Of a stretch of DNA of 64,000 bases, positions 9,369 to 20,300 are shown piece by piece. Origin of the DNA: a virus; the IMG/VR virus record IMGVR_UViG_3300042327_000405, positions 1 to 64,000 of that record. The stretch is one strand, 5' to 3'. The position numbers and the translations under genes were made by a program. Every line of letters begins with the position of its first letter. Positions within the stretch are counted from its first letter, which is position 1. The notes beneath the pieces were generated by a model. The model did not search any database and had not been told where the DNA came from. It saw only the letters and a program-made list of their open reading frames with translations.

Positions 9369-12300
9369 TAAATTACCTCACTTAAAAATACTGTCATTTC
9401 TGGTCCATCTGAACTTTTAGAATAATCTATATTGTATATAACAAATCTACTTAGGGGAGACGAAGCCATACTTATACCATTTTCTTCATAGTCTAGTGTA
9501 ACAATATCTCCTAACTGTAATGTTGGTATTGCAAATATTCTAACACCTACAGACTTTCTTGGCTTTGTTATTTTTTCAACAAGCCACTTCATTAAACTAT
9601 TTGCTTCATCATAAGACTGAATGTATGGTGCATTTAAAGAAAAATCTTTTTTACCGTAAGTCATTCTGCTTAGTTTTATGTCTTGATAGTCTTGTTTAAA
9701 TTTATATGGATTAGAAATTAATTTGTCTGCAACAAACTCTGGGTTTGAGGTTAAACTGTTTTTATTAAAATAATCATCAACTGTTAGTCTATTTTCTGAT
9801 TGCTGGGTAAAGGTTACTCCCTGTACTCTTAAATAGTTACCTGTTGTTTCGTCTAAACTTATTGCAGTATCTGTTGCATTAAATATCATAAACTCTGCAC
9901 CGTAAGATCCTGCTCTAAACCCTGAAACAACATATCCTTTAATTTTGTTAAATGTTGGAGATATTTTTGCAGTTAATGCTGGGAAAGCCTTATCATATTT
10001 AAAATTAAATGTTGCTGCTTCCCTCATGATGCTTCCAAATTCTTCAAAAAATATATTATACTTTGGTGCTTCTGATGTTCCTATTCCAGAAAGATATGTA
10101 TTTTGAATTAAACCACTTAAAGCATACTTTCTAAAAGATTCATTTGCGTCAATATCAGAGTCTCCAAATACTGAGTTAACTGGAGCACCCAAAGAGAATG
10201 TAGTATTTTGTGAATAGTTATTACAAAGTGCATAAACATTTTCAAACATAATCCTTGAAGAGCCTCTTGAAAATAAAGCAATTCCAGAATAAACTGGTAG
10301 AGGGTCTAGATCATCAACTGTTTTAATAAGGCTACCATTTAAATACAAATAAAATCTTCTTGTTTTTCCTATATCTTGATACTCAACTGCAAGGTCGTAT
10401 ACTGTTGGATTTTCTTCAGCAACAATTCTTGCCTGCCCAGTAAACTTTCCATCATCTACTGTTATTTCTCCAAGACCTTCCCACAACTTGACTGGTACTG
10501 CTTTTCCATTGTCTGATTTAACCTTATAAAAGAAAACATTGCTTACGCTCTCTCTTTCATCTTTAGATAAATTTCCCATTCCTAGCGCTGCAATTTCAAA
10601 ATAGTATCCGACATTTGTTGTAGAATTTAACATAAATGCAAGACCACCAGATCCACCAGAAATATTTATATTCTTGTCTGGTGTACTTCCATTAACAACA
10701 TAATATGTTGCAGACCCATTAGATGTTTGACCTCTATCCGAACTGTTTTCTATTTTACCAACAATTCTCATTCTTGTACCAAAGTGTTTATATTTGTTTT
10801 CTTCTAAAGATTTATGGACATATGATATGAAATCTCTTGGATTTTCTTTAGTAGTAAAATTTGGTCCAGTGAGAGATAGTGCTGAAGACTGAATAGTCCC
10901 GCTTTCTACAGTTGTTGCTGTGCTAATTTCTTTTATAAAAGATGTTGACATAAAGTTCTTAATAATTCCACTTCTAGAAGAAGTTTTTGCAAGAGTGTCA
11001 GAAGACACTCCAGAATTAGTTAACTTTCCAGATGAAGCAACCGTTGTTGGTGGTAAGGTTAAATCTTTGCTAAACAAATACTCTGATGACATGTAGCAGC
11101 CTTTAATGTTGTTATCTGATTTCCAGTAGTCTGCTATGCCAGCAGAGTGTGCAACAATGGCAGTTCCAAACTGACCACGACCATGTTTTTGTACTTCTCC
11201 ATTTTGTAGTTTAACAACCCCGTCTTTTTCAAAATATTTTGGTTCAGAATATATTCTAATAAGACCCGTTGGGTATATCTTTCCATTAAAAGGAAGTTTA
11301 GCAAAATAATTTTGATAGTCTTCTGTAGATGTTATCCAAACATTTCCAAATCCAGAAACATTGTACTGAACGGCATCATACTTTATAATCTCACCTTGCG
11401 AATAAAAATATCCATTATATCTTGTAATCCAGTATACCGCTTCTCCTAAACTAAATGTATTATTAATTAAAATATTATTAGCAACTATTGGAACATCTGC
11501 TTTTAGATCTGAGTTAAGAGGTATTGCGCTAAGAACATAGGCAGACTGTGTTGCAACTTCATTGTTAATAGATTTTGTGTTTTGAGTTCCAGAAACTTCC
11601 CATAGCAGTGCTGGCTTGTAGGTATAGTATCTTTCGTTATCTACAAGACTTGCCTGTCTGAGAGATCCAATAGATCTCTGTATATATCTTGTACTGTAAT
11701 TAATTGCTCCATCATTATATGCCGAATTTTCCTGAGTTGACACAGAAATAACATTTGCAAGTTTTGGTTTATTTGTTTTGTTTTTTATTTCACCATATTG
11801 CGTAGAGTCTTTAGTTCCAGTTAAAGAAAAAGAAGTTGGTCTTTCTGTTGCGGTTGGCATTATATAGTTTTTGCTCATCATTACAAAATTGTTATACTCA
11901 TCAAAAAACATTGCTGTTTGTGTTGATACTGCCAAATCTTGAAGTACTTGGGCTACGCTATTTTCTGGAGCAACAAAAAAATATGGAATAATTATTTCTT
12001 TTTCATTTGCAACTCTTTTAAATGTATAGTTAGAAAACCCAACATGGTCTAATAGCAAAGATACTGCAGAACTAACAGAAACTTCTGTCATTAAAATCTC
12101 TGGTGCAGTAATTGATTCAAGATACCAGTAAAGATCTCTTAGTCCTACAGACACAGTCTTTGTCATCAAATCTTGTTTTGGAAATGCATCAGAATATAAT
12201 GTTTTAATTGGTACATAGTAGTCCCACCCATCTACATCAACAATTACTTCATAAAATTTAAACTGAATGTGTCTTGAAATATATTTAGAAATAATGCTGT

Positions 12301-13756
12301 CTTTGTTATTAGAATTAAATGCCTGGTCATGATCAAAAATATTTATAGTACCATTAGAGGCTATTAATTGACCAACTGGTAGGCCCGATAACCCTAGGTC
12401 TGAAGCACTTTTATTGATAGAATAGTCTAAAGTTTTATCAGAAATATTAAGGACAAGTCTTGGAGAAATTTCAATAAGATCAAAAGTTGAATCTTTTGCG
12501 TTCATTGTGTCAACGACAATCCTAATTCCGCTTATATATTCAAACTCTCTAAATTGCAATTTTTTATCAATAGTTTTAATAAAAACATCTGGAGAAGTAA
12601 CATCAGTGACAAAATTTGTTAGCCTATCAACTGTTTCATCTTGGATATACCACCCATACTTTGGTGCAAGAACTGTATACTCTGTCCCATTCCAAATATG
12701 AAAAGTTCCTATATCAGTATCATTTTGCTTAATCAAGTAAGCATAACCAAAGACAGATTTTTCAGGAAGTAATGCTATGTTTGTATAGGTTTCCTGAAGC
12801 ACAAAAGTATTTCTCCACTCATCTGGAACAACTAGCCCATAGGCAATCTCTACATAGCCATCGCTTTTTATAACTGATGAGCCATCTTTCCTTGTAACTG
12901 ATGGGTCAAAAGATATAATATTTTCCCAATTACCATTTTTTAAAAACTGAATCTTCCACTTACTTGGAGTCTTTTTATTTAATTCTCCATAAAATGGATC
13001 CGCAGTACTGCCAGTAGAAGAAGAAAATGGCCCAAGGTTCTCTGTTCCTATGTGAGTTTGCATTTTAACTACAACCCTGTTAGTAGGAATTTTTTCTTTA
13101 TAAACAACAAAAGGGCAAGCGTCTTCTATTAAATATTGTGATTCACGAACCTTTGATGCAATTCCATATTCAGAAAGATTTTCTGCTACTCCATTTTTTT
13201 CTTTTTGATCTTTATCAATAAATGTTTTATTAAATCCATAAGAAATAGATGCGTCGTTATATGTATATTTATATCGACCCTCTGTTCTGTATGATGTCCA
13301 ATATTTAAATTTGTCATTTTTATCTGGCATATAATATCTAGGTCTATCTGCCATAAATAAATTAGGATGATGAACTTTCCTATTTTCAAAGAATGCTGCT
13401 TTGTTAATTCCAGATCTTGGTCTAAACTGTGCAAAGCAATCTTCTAGAGAATACAGAGTTTGCAATTTTTCTTTTTTATTTAATAGAGTAGTTGGAATAT
13501 TATCATTATCAAAAATTCCATCTACGAGAACATCTGCATCTGTTGCCCCAGTATAAAAACTTCCAGTATCATTAACATCAAAACTGGTAGGCAAAGATGA
13601 GTAGGCTGATCCTGTTTGTGTTGGTCTATACCTATAGTTTCCTATATGCTTAATATTGGTAGGAACATTCATATTCCATTCAGCAGTTATAACTGATTTA
13701 TTTTTTATGGTAGAAGAAGTTTCTAAAAAATTTTGCAGTTCTTTATTTTCAAACAT
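9368..13756 (-). CDS. large tail-tip protein (Tal-like), 1462 aa
   Basis: It lies directly after the tape measure and a distal-tail-like protein, the usual place of the tail-associated (receptor-contact) protein of siphoviruses. The first half has repeated strand/loop blocks. Residues about 430-640 (DVDGWDYYVPIKTLYSD; SAVSLLLDHVGFSNYTFKR) resemble the gp27-like hub domain of tail proteins. A later block (about 1100-1180) resembles a LamG-like jelly-roll. The C-terminus (LQLGDIVTLDYEENG, ending TVFLSEVI) looks like a hub closing domain. No lysozyme or peptidase motif was seen. Confidence 0.75.
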   Translation of the reverse strand: MFENKELQNFLETSSTIKNKSVITAEWNMNVPTNIKHIGNYRYRPTQTGSAYSSLPTSFDVNDTGSFYTGATDADVLVDGIFDNDNIPTTLLNKKEKLQTLYSLEDCFAQFRPRSGINKAAFFENRKVHHPNLFMADRPRYYMPDKNDKFKYWTSYRTEGRYKYTYNDASISYGFNKTFIDKDQKEKNGVAENLSEYGIASKVRESQYLIEDACPFVVYKEKIPTNRVVVKMQTHIGTENLGPFSSSTGSTADPFYGELNKKTPSKWKIQFLKNGNWENIISFDPSVTRKDGSSVIKSDGYVEIAYGLVVPDEWRNTFVLQETYTNIALLPEKSVFGYAYLIKQNDTDIGTFHIWNGTEYTVLAPKYGWYIQDETVDRLTNFVTDVTSPDVFIKTIDKKLQFREFEYISGIRIVVDTMNAKDSTFDLIEISPRLVLNISDKTLDYSINKSASDLGLSGLPVGQLIASNGTINIFDHDQAFNSNNKDSIISKYISRHIQFKFYEVIVDVDGWDYYVPIKTLYSDAFPKQDLMTKTVSVGLRDLYWYLESITAPEILMTEVSVSSAVSLLLDHVGFSNYTFKRVANEKEIIIPYFFVAPENSVAQVLQDLAVSTQTAMFFDEYNNFVMMSKNYIMPTATERPTSFSLTGTKDSTQYGEIKNKTNKPKLANVISVSTQENSAYNDGAINYSTRYIQRSIGSLRQASLVDNERYYTYKPALLWEVSGTQNTKSINNEVATQSAYVLSAIPLNSDLKADVPIVANNILINNTFSLGEAVYWITRYNGYFYSQGEIIKYDAVQYNVSGFGNVWITSTEDYQNYFAKLPFNGKIYPTGLIRIYSEPKYFEKDGVVKLQNGEVQKHGRGQFGTAIVAHSAGIADYWKSDNNIKGCYMSSEYLFSKDLTLPPTTVASSGKLTNSGVSSDTLAKTSSRSGIIKNFMSTSFIKEISTATTVESGTIQSSALSLTGPNFTTKENPRDFISYVHKSLEENKYKHFGTRMRIVGKIENSSDRGQTSNGSATYYVVNGSTPDKNINISGGSGGLAFMLNSTTNVGYYFEIAALGMGNLSKDERESVSNVFFYKVKSDNGKAVPVKLWEGLGEITVDDGKFTGQARIVAEENPTVYDLAVEYQDIGKTRRFYLYLNGSLIKTVDDLDPLPVYSGIALFSRGSSRIMFENVYALCNNYSQNTTFSLGAPVNSVFGDSDIDANESFRKYALSGLIQNTYLSGIGTSEAPKYNIFFEEFGSIMREAATFNFKYDKAFPALTAKISPTFNKIKGYVVSGFRAGSYGAEFMIFNATDTAISLDETTGNYLRVQGVTFTQQSENRLTVDDYFNKNSLTSNPEFVADKLISNPYKFKQDYQDIKLSRMTYGKKDFSLNAPYIQSYDEANSLMKWLVEKITKPRKSVGVRIFAIPTLQLGDIVTLDYEENGISMASSPLSRFVIYNIDYSKSSDGPEMTVFLSEVI

Positions 13757-14391
13757 TATACCTCTTCCAAAGTAACTGAGACATTCCAGTAGTCAAAATT
13801 AGTTCCTCTTTTTTCTACAGAATAGGTAAAACTAGAAATAAACATCTCAACAATTTGGTTGTATTGAGAAAGGTGGTCATAAGGATCTTCTGTTCCTTTA
13901 AAAATATCTTTTCTGTCGTATGCAAGGAATACCCAAAAAGAACCTTTATGTGAGTCATACCATTCAAGCATATCTGCTCCACCAGCACCAGAGTCAGTTG
14001 TGTATGACTTTGATAAAGATTTTCCAGTGGTTGTATTAAAATTAGGATTGTGGTCATGTGATCGTGAAGGAATCATGCTCCAACTAGTGCTAAGTTTCAT
14101 TTTATCTGCAGTATGATATGATCTCATACGGCCATTGATCATTCTCTCCCGTTTTTCAATACGCTCATCTGAAAAATCTAATGGAGATCTATTATCGTCT
14201 GTAAGCATTAAAAACTGATCTACAGTGTTTGGATTTGCATCTGTCAGATCTGCACCAACTTCTAATCCGTATGGGATGTACAAACCATTTATCAGGGTTC
14301 CAGAGTTTTCAGACCAAAGCATGCCACTAGGTCTATTATACTTTTTGCGACTCTGCATATAGGTAAATCTTGGGTCTGGACTATCTGGCAT
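13756..14391 (-). CDS. distal tail-like protein
   Basis: A 211-residue protein directly after the tape measure; its start overlaps the tape-measure stop by 11 bases. The segment MLEWYDSHKGSFWVFLAYD and the closing FDYWNVSVTLEEV are typical of Dit-like proteins that join the tail tube to the tip complex. The exact family could not be confirmed by eye. Confidence 0.65.
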   Translation of the reverse strand: MPDSPDPRFTYMQSRKKYNRPSGMLWSENSGTLINGLYIPYGLEVGADLTDANPNTVDQFLMLTDDNRSPLDFSDERIEKRERMINGRMRSYHTADKMKLSTSWSMIPSRSHDHNPNFNTTTGKSLSKSYTTDSGAGGADMLEWYDSHKGSFWVFLAYDRKDIFKGTEDPYDHLSQYNQIVEMFISSFTYSVEKRGTNFDYWNVSVTLEEV

Positions 14392-17300
14392 TTATTCCAA
14401 TCCCCCTAATTCTTCTATCTTCTACTTGCTTGATTGTTGACATTACTGCCTGTGCAATTTCATTTGGATTAGCATCTGTTCTTGCATTAACTGTTAATGT
14501 ATATGTATTATTATACACTGCTGCGCCAGTTGCATCACCATTATTAATCTTTTTGAGATTATCTACCCCGTAAGAATCCACAGCATACTTGCTCATAATA
14601 AACTCTCCTGGGGTTAACATTGCTGGAACAATGTCTGTACCTCTAGCAAATCCTCCAGCAGCAAAATATTTTGGAACCATACCACCAGAAGACATAAGTC
14701 CGATTGCCTTAAGTTTGCTTAATACTCCTTGTGGGGTGGTCCTTGATGGCGGGACTACTGCTGGCTTAAAGGTTGGTGCATTATTTTGTCCATAGTTAAA
14801 GTTAGATGGCGTTGGTTTATTTACTGCAGGTGGTTTCGCTGCAGGTGGTTTCGCTGCAGGTGGTTTCGCTGCAGGTGGTTTCGCTGCAGGAACTTTTGCT
14901 ACTGTTGCTGTTGCTACTGCTGGTTTTGTTTCTGAGGCTGGGGCACCAACAACTTCTGCAGGTGTTGGTGGAGTGTATGCAGATCCAAGGATTGGATCAT
15001 TTCCAACTGTTTGTTCAGCAGCAAAGGCTGCCTTTAAATCAGGAACAGTTGCAAGAGCAAGTTTCATTGACTCTATGAATTTGTTGCTATTTATCATAGC
15101 AAGATCTACTTCATTCTTAATCTTTTCCCAAGCATCTCTTGTATTTCCAAGAACAGTAAGGCCTGCAATATCTTTGTCTAGTTGTATTTGTCTTAAACGA
15201 ACAAACTCTTGTGCTGGTTCAATTCTGTCTTCTTCAATTTGAAACACTTCATCTTGAAGAGTTTTAATTTCTTTTTCAAGTTCTTTTCTAGTTTTTGTTT
15301 TCCAGAGAGACTTGTCGGTACTGCCCATTTTGTCAACTCCAGTTACTCCATCTAATTCATATTGTCTGGACTGCTCTATAGCATCCTTTTGCTTTGTAAC
15401 CGCATCGGCTGCCTGTTGTGCTCGCATGTCTTGCGCTGCTCGTGCTGCTGCAGCGATGTCTCCAGATGTTAATGCTTCTGCAAGTGTTAGTTGACCCCTT
15501 TGCTGATTAGAAATAGCAGCATTGGCTTTTTCTACTTCATCAAGAGCCTTAATTCTTTCGTCATATTTGTCATTAATCTTTTGCTCTTGGTCTTCAATAG
15601 CCTTTAGTGCTGCTTCTTTGTCATCAACTTTATACTGAATTAATGCAATGTCTTCTTGTGCTTTTTTCATTACATCTTCTTGTGATTTTGTATCTAATTT
15701 AAATTTAATATTAAGGGCTGTTTCTTGAACATCAAAAGCCTCCATTGCATTGCCAAACCCGTCATTAAACATATCTTGCATAAATTCAATAGTACCTTTT
15801 AACTGTTTAAGTCTTGTATCAAAATCAGTTATCAACTTGTTTAACTCAGCCTGTGCAGTCGCAATAACTTCTTTATCAGCACCTTTTTTAATTAAACTAT
15901 TAACTTTTGATTGCTGAGTGCCAATTTCAGTTTCCATCAGGCTTAAGTTTTCATCAGAATTAATTGCTCTTGCAGTTGAGGCACTATATTTCTTTCTAAT
16001 TCTTGCCTCTTTAGTTCTATCTTTTTTGAATTGATCTATGTCTGTTCCTACTCCCTTAACCGCTGCTGATCTAAGTTGTGCCTTAGTTAAAACATTATAA
16101 TTCTTTGCTAAAGTAGCAACTGACTTTGAATTTTTTTCCATAGCAATTGCTTGAGCAAGTCCAGCGTTTTCAACCATTGCGTAAGCATCTGCAACTGGAA
16201 CTCCTATAGAAGACAACTTGGCAAAGGCTATTGCTTGATCTTCAATCACGTTAGTTTCTGCTTCTGTCTTTGAATTAAAGTCTCCCATTGCTATAGAGTT
16301 TAACGCTTCTTGAATGTTTTTGGCATCCTTCTTTAAACCAATAATGTTATCCTTATTGTCAAACTCAAATAAAGACCTCTTCTTGCTTTCATACTCTTTT
16401 GGATCCATTCCAACTATAAGAGAAATGAGGTCTTCACTTCCACCTATCTTTCTTATATCATTCTCTATACCGCTGAAAGCATCAAGGGTCTTCTTGCCTC
16501 CAAACAGGCCATCTAAAGCCTTACGAGAGGCACTCCAGCCCTCTGTGACCTTAATCTGGTTCTTACGTACATCCCTTAGTTTTTTGACTAGATCATCTAG
16601 GGGTGAGGACTGAACCTTACTTCCCCCGCCAGTTGGAGTTGTTCCTGTTGGAGCCTTTGTGTCTACAGCAACACCTTCAGTTACAGCCTTAAATCCTTGA
16701 TCTTCTTTGTAGTGAGCAACTTGTGTTGCAATAGGAAGTGATGCATAATCTGCTCCACCATATGCTTTTCCTTGAATCATTGTAGTTGGAGATTTTTGCC
16801 AATCAATAAAGTCTTGAGTTGCTACTATCTCTGGATCTGGAATATTAATTATAGACGCAATAGTCTGTGTGTAAGTCTTTTGCTGATCTTCTGTTAGAGT
16901 ATTAAAGTATGCTTCATCAAAAGCAGCAGTGCCCTCAATGTTTGGAATAATGTTATAGACAATTTCTGCAGTTAGGTCTTTGTTTCCTTCAATGCTGTCT
17001 AACATTGTGTTTAACTTTTCATATTGCTCTTTATTCTTTGGGTCTACATAGTAACTAACCAGAACATCAGATGGAATAACTGCGTTAAGGTTGTTTAACT
17101 TAATCATATTTTTTGTAAAATCAAGAGCATCTGAATCTTTTTCAAATGCTTCAACCTTTGTAACAAACTTGGTCTGTACTGTCTTATTAACTACGCCTTT
17201 AGAATCAAGAATGTTTTGGGCTGCAACACCAATTGACTCAGAAGTTGCACCGCTAAACTTAGTAATAATATTCATCATCTTTGGAGCAATATCTTTGTTG

Positions 17301-20300
17301 TCTGCTGCTAGACCTAAAAGACTTCTAAATACTGCTGGAGGTATATCTCCACTTGCCATCTTTGCCTGAATTAAAAATTCTTGTCCGCTGTCAATAAGGC
17401 CATCTTTTCTTAGGTTTGCTGCTTGCTGATCAACAACATCTATATATGCTAACTGATTAGGATCGTCTTTATATTTTGCAGTAACAGCCTTTTTCATACC
17501 GCCCATCATTGCTTCTTGCATAGCGCCAGCGCCATTGTATTGTGTTACAACGTCTGCCTGTAGTTGTCCTTGTGCTGCTGTTAATTTATCTCTTTCACCA
17601 ATATACTTAGTTTGCATTTCTTCTGCTTCATTAATTTTGCCTTGAAGTTTTAGTTGATCAATTTTCTTTTGGTAGAACATATCAAATGAATCTAGCATTT
17701 GTTTGTTTTGTTCCATGGCGATCTTGGAATCTACTGCATAGGCTGCTCCAAGTGCTCCTGCTTGTTTTGCAAATCTTTTTGTTGCAAAATATCCTCCAAT
17801 TGCTCCTGCTGCTGCGCCGATGCCACCACCAATAATGGCACCAACAGCGGTACCCAGAATTGGAACTACGCTTCCTATGGCTGCCCCAAGTGCTGCTCCA
17901 CCTAAAGCAGCGGCTCCAATTCCTGCTTTTTGAACAGTACTTTGTCCAGCAAGTTTTGTCATTGTTCCTGCGTTGTTTACATTTTTAGCACTTGCTTGCA
18001 TTCTCTTACTATTTTCTGCAACCATATCAGTTCTTACCTTTAAAGGATTTTTTTCTAAGTCTTCTCCATTAGGTCCAAGCACTTTTTCCATTTGAGCAAT
18101 TACTCTAATTCCCATAGACACATCTCCTGCTTGTCTTGCAGCATTCATTGCTAAACTTTTTGCTTGATTTATATCCATTGCGCCAGACATAACTGAAGTA
18201 GTTAACTGGCTTGACAAATCTCCAACTGCTTGCCCACCTTTTCCAGCAGCATTTTGTTCTGCAAGTCTTTTTGTTATTCCCTTGCCTTCTTCTGTTTGAA
18301 CAAATGCTTCTCCATAAGTTGTTTTTCCAGTTGCTGAAGGGGTCATATTGAAAGAGTTTTTCCTCTTAAGATCCATCTGTTCTGACGCTGTTACTTTACC
18401 GCTGAACTTTGCTATAGCATTAACAGCAGAAGTAGATCCTCTAAATTTTTCATTTTCTTCTAAAACTTTATTTGCTGCTGCATCAAAGGCCATTCTTAAA
18501 GCAACAAATGATCCAACGGTTGCTGCCAAACCAACTGCAACTGCGCCCATAGGACTCTTTAACATTGGAAGAACCATAGAAAGACCCATCAAAGGCATCA
18601 TAACTTTTTGTGAAATTTCTCCAACCTTGCCTGGTGCCATAGAACCAACCATCGCTGCGCCTGCTGCAACTCCAAGTCCACCAGCCATACCCATTCCACC
18701 CTTGCCTGCTGCTCTTGCTTGCTGTCTTTTACTTATCATTGATCCAGCCTTTAGTTTGGCTTTATCAAGTCTTGTTGGAGTAAAGTTTCCACTTGGCAAT
18801 AGAGGGCCTTGCATTGGTCCTGCAGGTTGGCTCTGGAAAATCTTTTTTTGATATCCTACAGAGTTGGCTAATTTAGTTCTTTTTTCTTCTTGACGACGCA
18901 AAGACTTTGCATCTGCATCCATTGGTCCAGTGCCGTATAGTTTAGTTCTTGATGCTGTTATCTTTGCTTGTGTTCTTGCTTCTTCTCTTTGACGCTTTTC
19001 CATTTGACGGCGTACAGATTTAGCGTCAGCATCTATTGATCCCCCGCCATAAAGGGCAGTTCTAGATGCTGCTGCTGCAGATTGAGATAGCGTTGTTCCA
19101 ATTGTACTTCCAACTGTCTTTGCTTCTGCTATAGAGGACTTTGCTCCAGCAACTACTGCTCCCGCTGGGTCTACAAGTCTTTTTACTCCTCTTGGATAAT
19201 TACGAGCAAGATCTTGTTCTGAAATATTAATATCTGGAGCATCTGCTTTTCCAACAATTCTTCCTTTAGGACCTTGACGAACTGCCTTGACTACGCTCTT
19301 TGGAGCAAGTCTACTATCATCTGTTTTACCAGAAGTTGATTTTAAGTTTACAGTATTTGGTTCTGTAGGTATTGGCTTTATATTGCCATTTTTATCTTGA
19401 AGTACTTCATCTGGTTTTACCAAGATTGAACGGTGGAAGTGATAAACTTTTTTCCAATCTGCTTCTAGGCCAGCCTGAAGTCTCTTATACATGTCCTCAT
19501 AAACCTTTTTGGCTGGGTCTCCATCAGCAAGTTTAAAACCGTCTATAGTCTTTCTTAGTTTTGGAAGTGTTTTGTTGATCTCATCCTTTATTGTTTTTTC
19601 ATATTGGTCTGCAGACTTAATTCCTTGAGGAATATCTGCTGTCGCATTTCCAAACCAGAATGGTGATGCATTTGCGTTTGCTCCTGGAACACCCTTCAAG
19701 TTGTGCATTGCAATTTCTTGCATAGATGGAAGCCCTGCGGAATAAGATCTTGTGCCAGATGCCTTATCAAATACACCAGCAGCGCCAACATCTGCTATAA
19801 CATTTCCTCCCAAGTTTCCTTTTTTAAGATCTTTGTCTGCACGAAGGCTTGACGCTACTAGTTGTCTAAAATAATCTCTTTCGGTAAATGTCTTTGGCAT
19901 TGTATTTGGATCAAACCTTGGATCAAACTTAGATTCTAAAACAATAACTTTTCTCTTTTTATTAACATCTGGCTCATCAATATCTGTAGGGTCAATCATT
20001 GTTGTGATTTTTTGTTTTGGCGCTACCAGTCCGTGAACATTTCTTGCAATCTCTGTTGCTCTTTTTTCTGCTATAGCATCTAACTCGCTTAGCATTGGTT
20101 TTACAAATACCTTTGAACCATCTGGCTTTGTGTATACTCCACCAATAGTAGACATAAAATTGCTTCTTCCAGAACTTTGTGTTTCCTGCTTACCAAAGTT
20201 TGTTGGTTTCTTTGCCCCATAGGTAGTTTGAGATGCTTCAATTGCAACTGCTCTTAATTTTTCTTTATGCTCCATTGCTTTTTCAAGATCAACTAATTCT

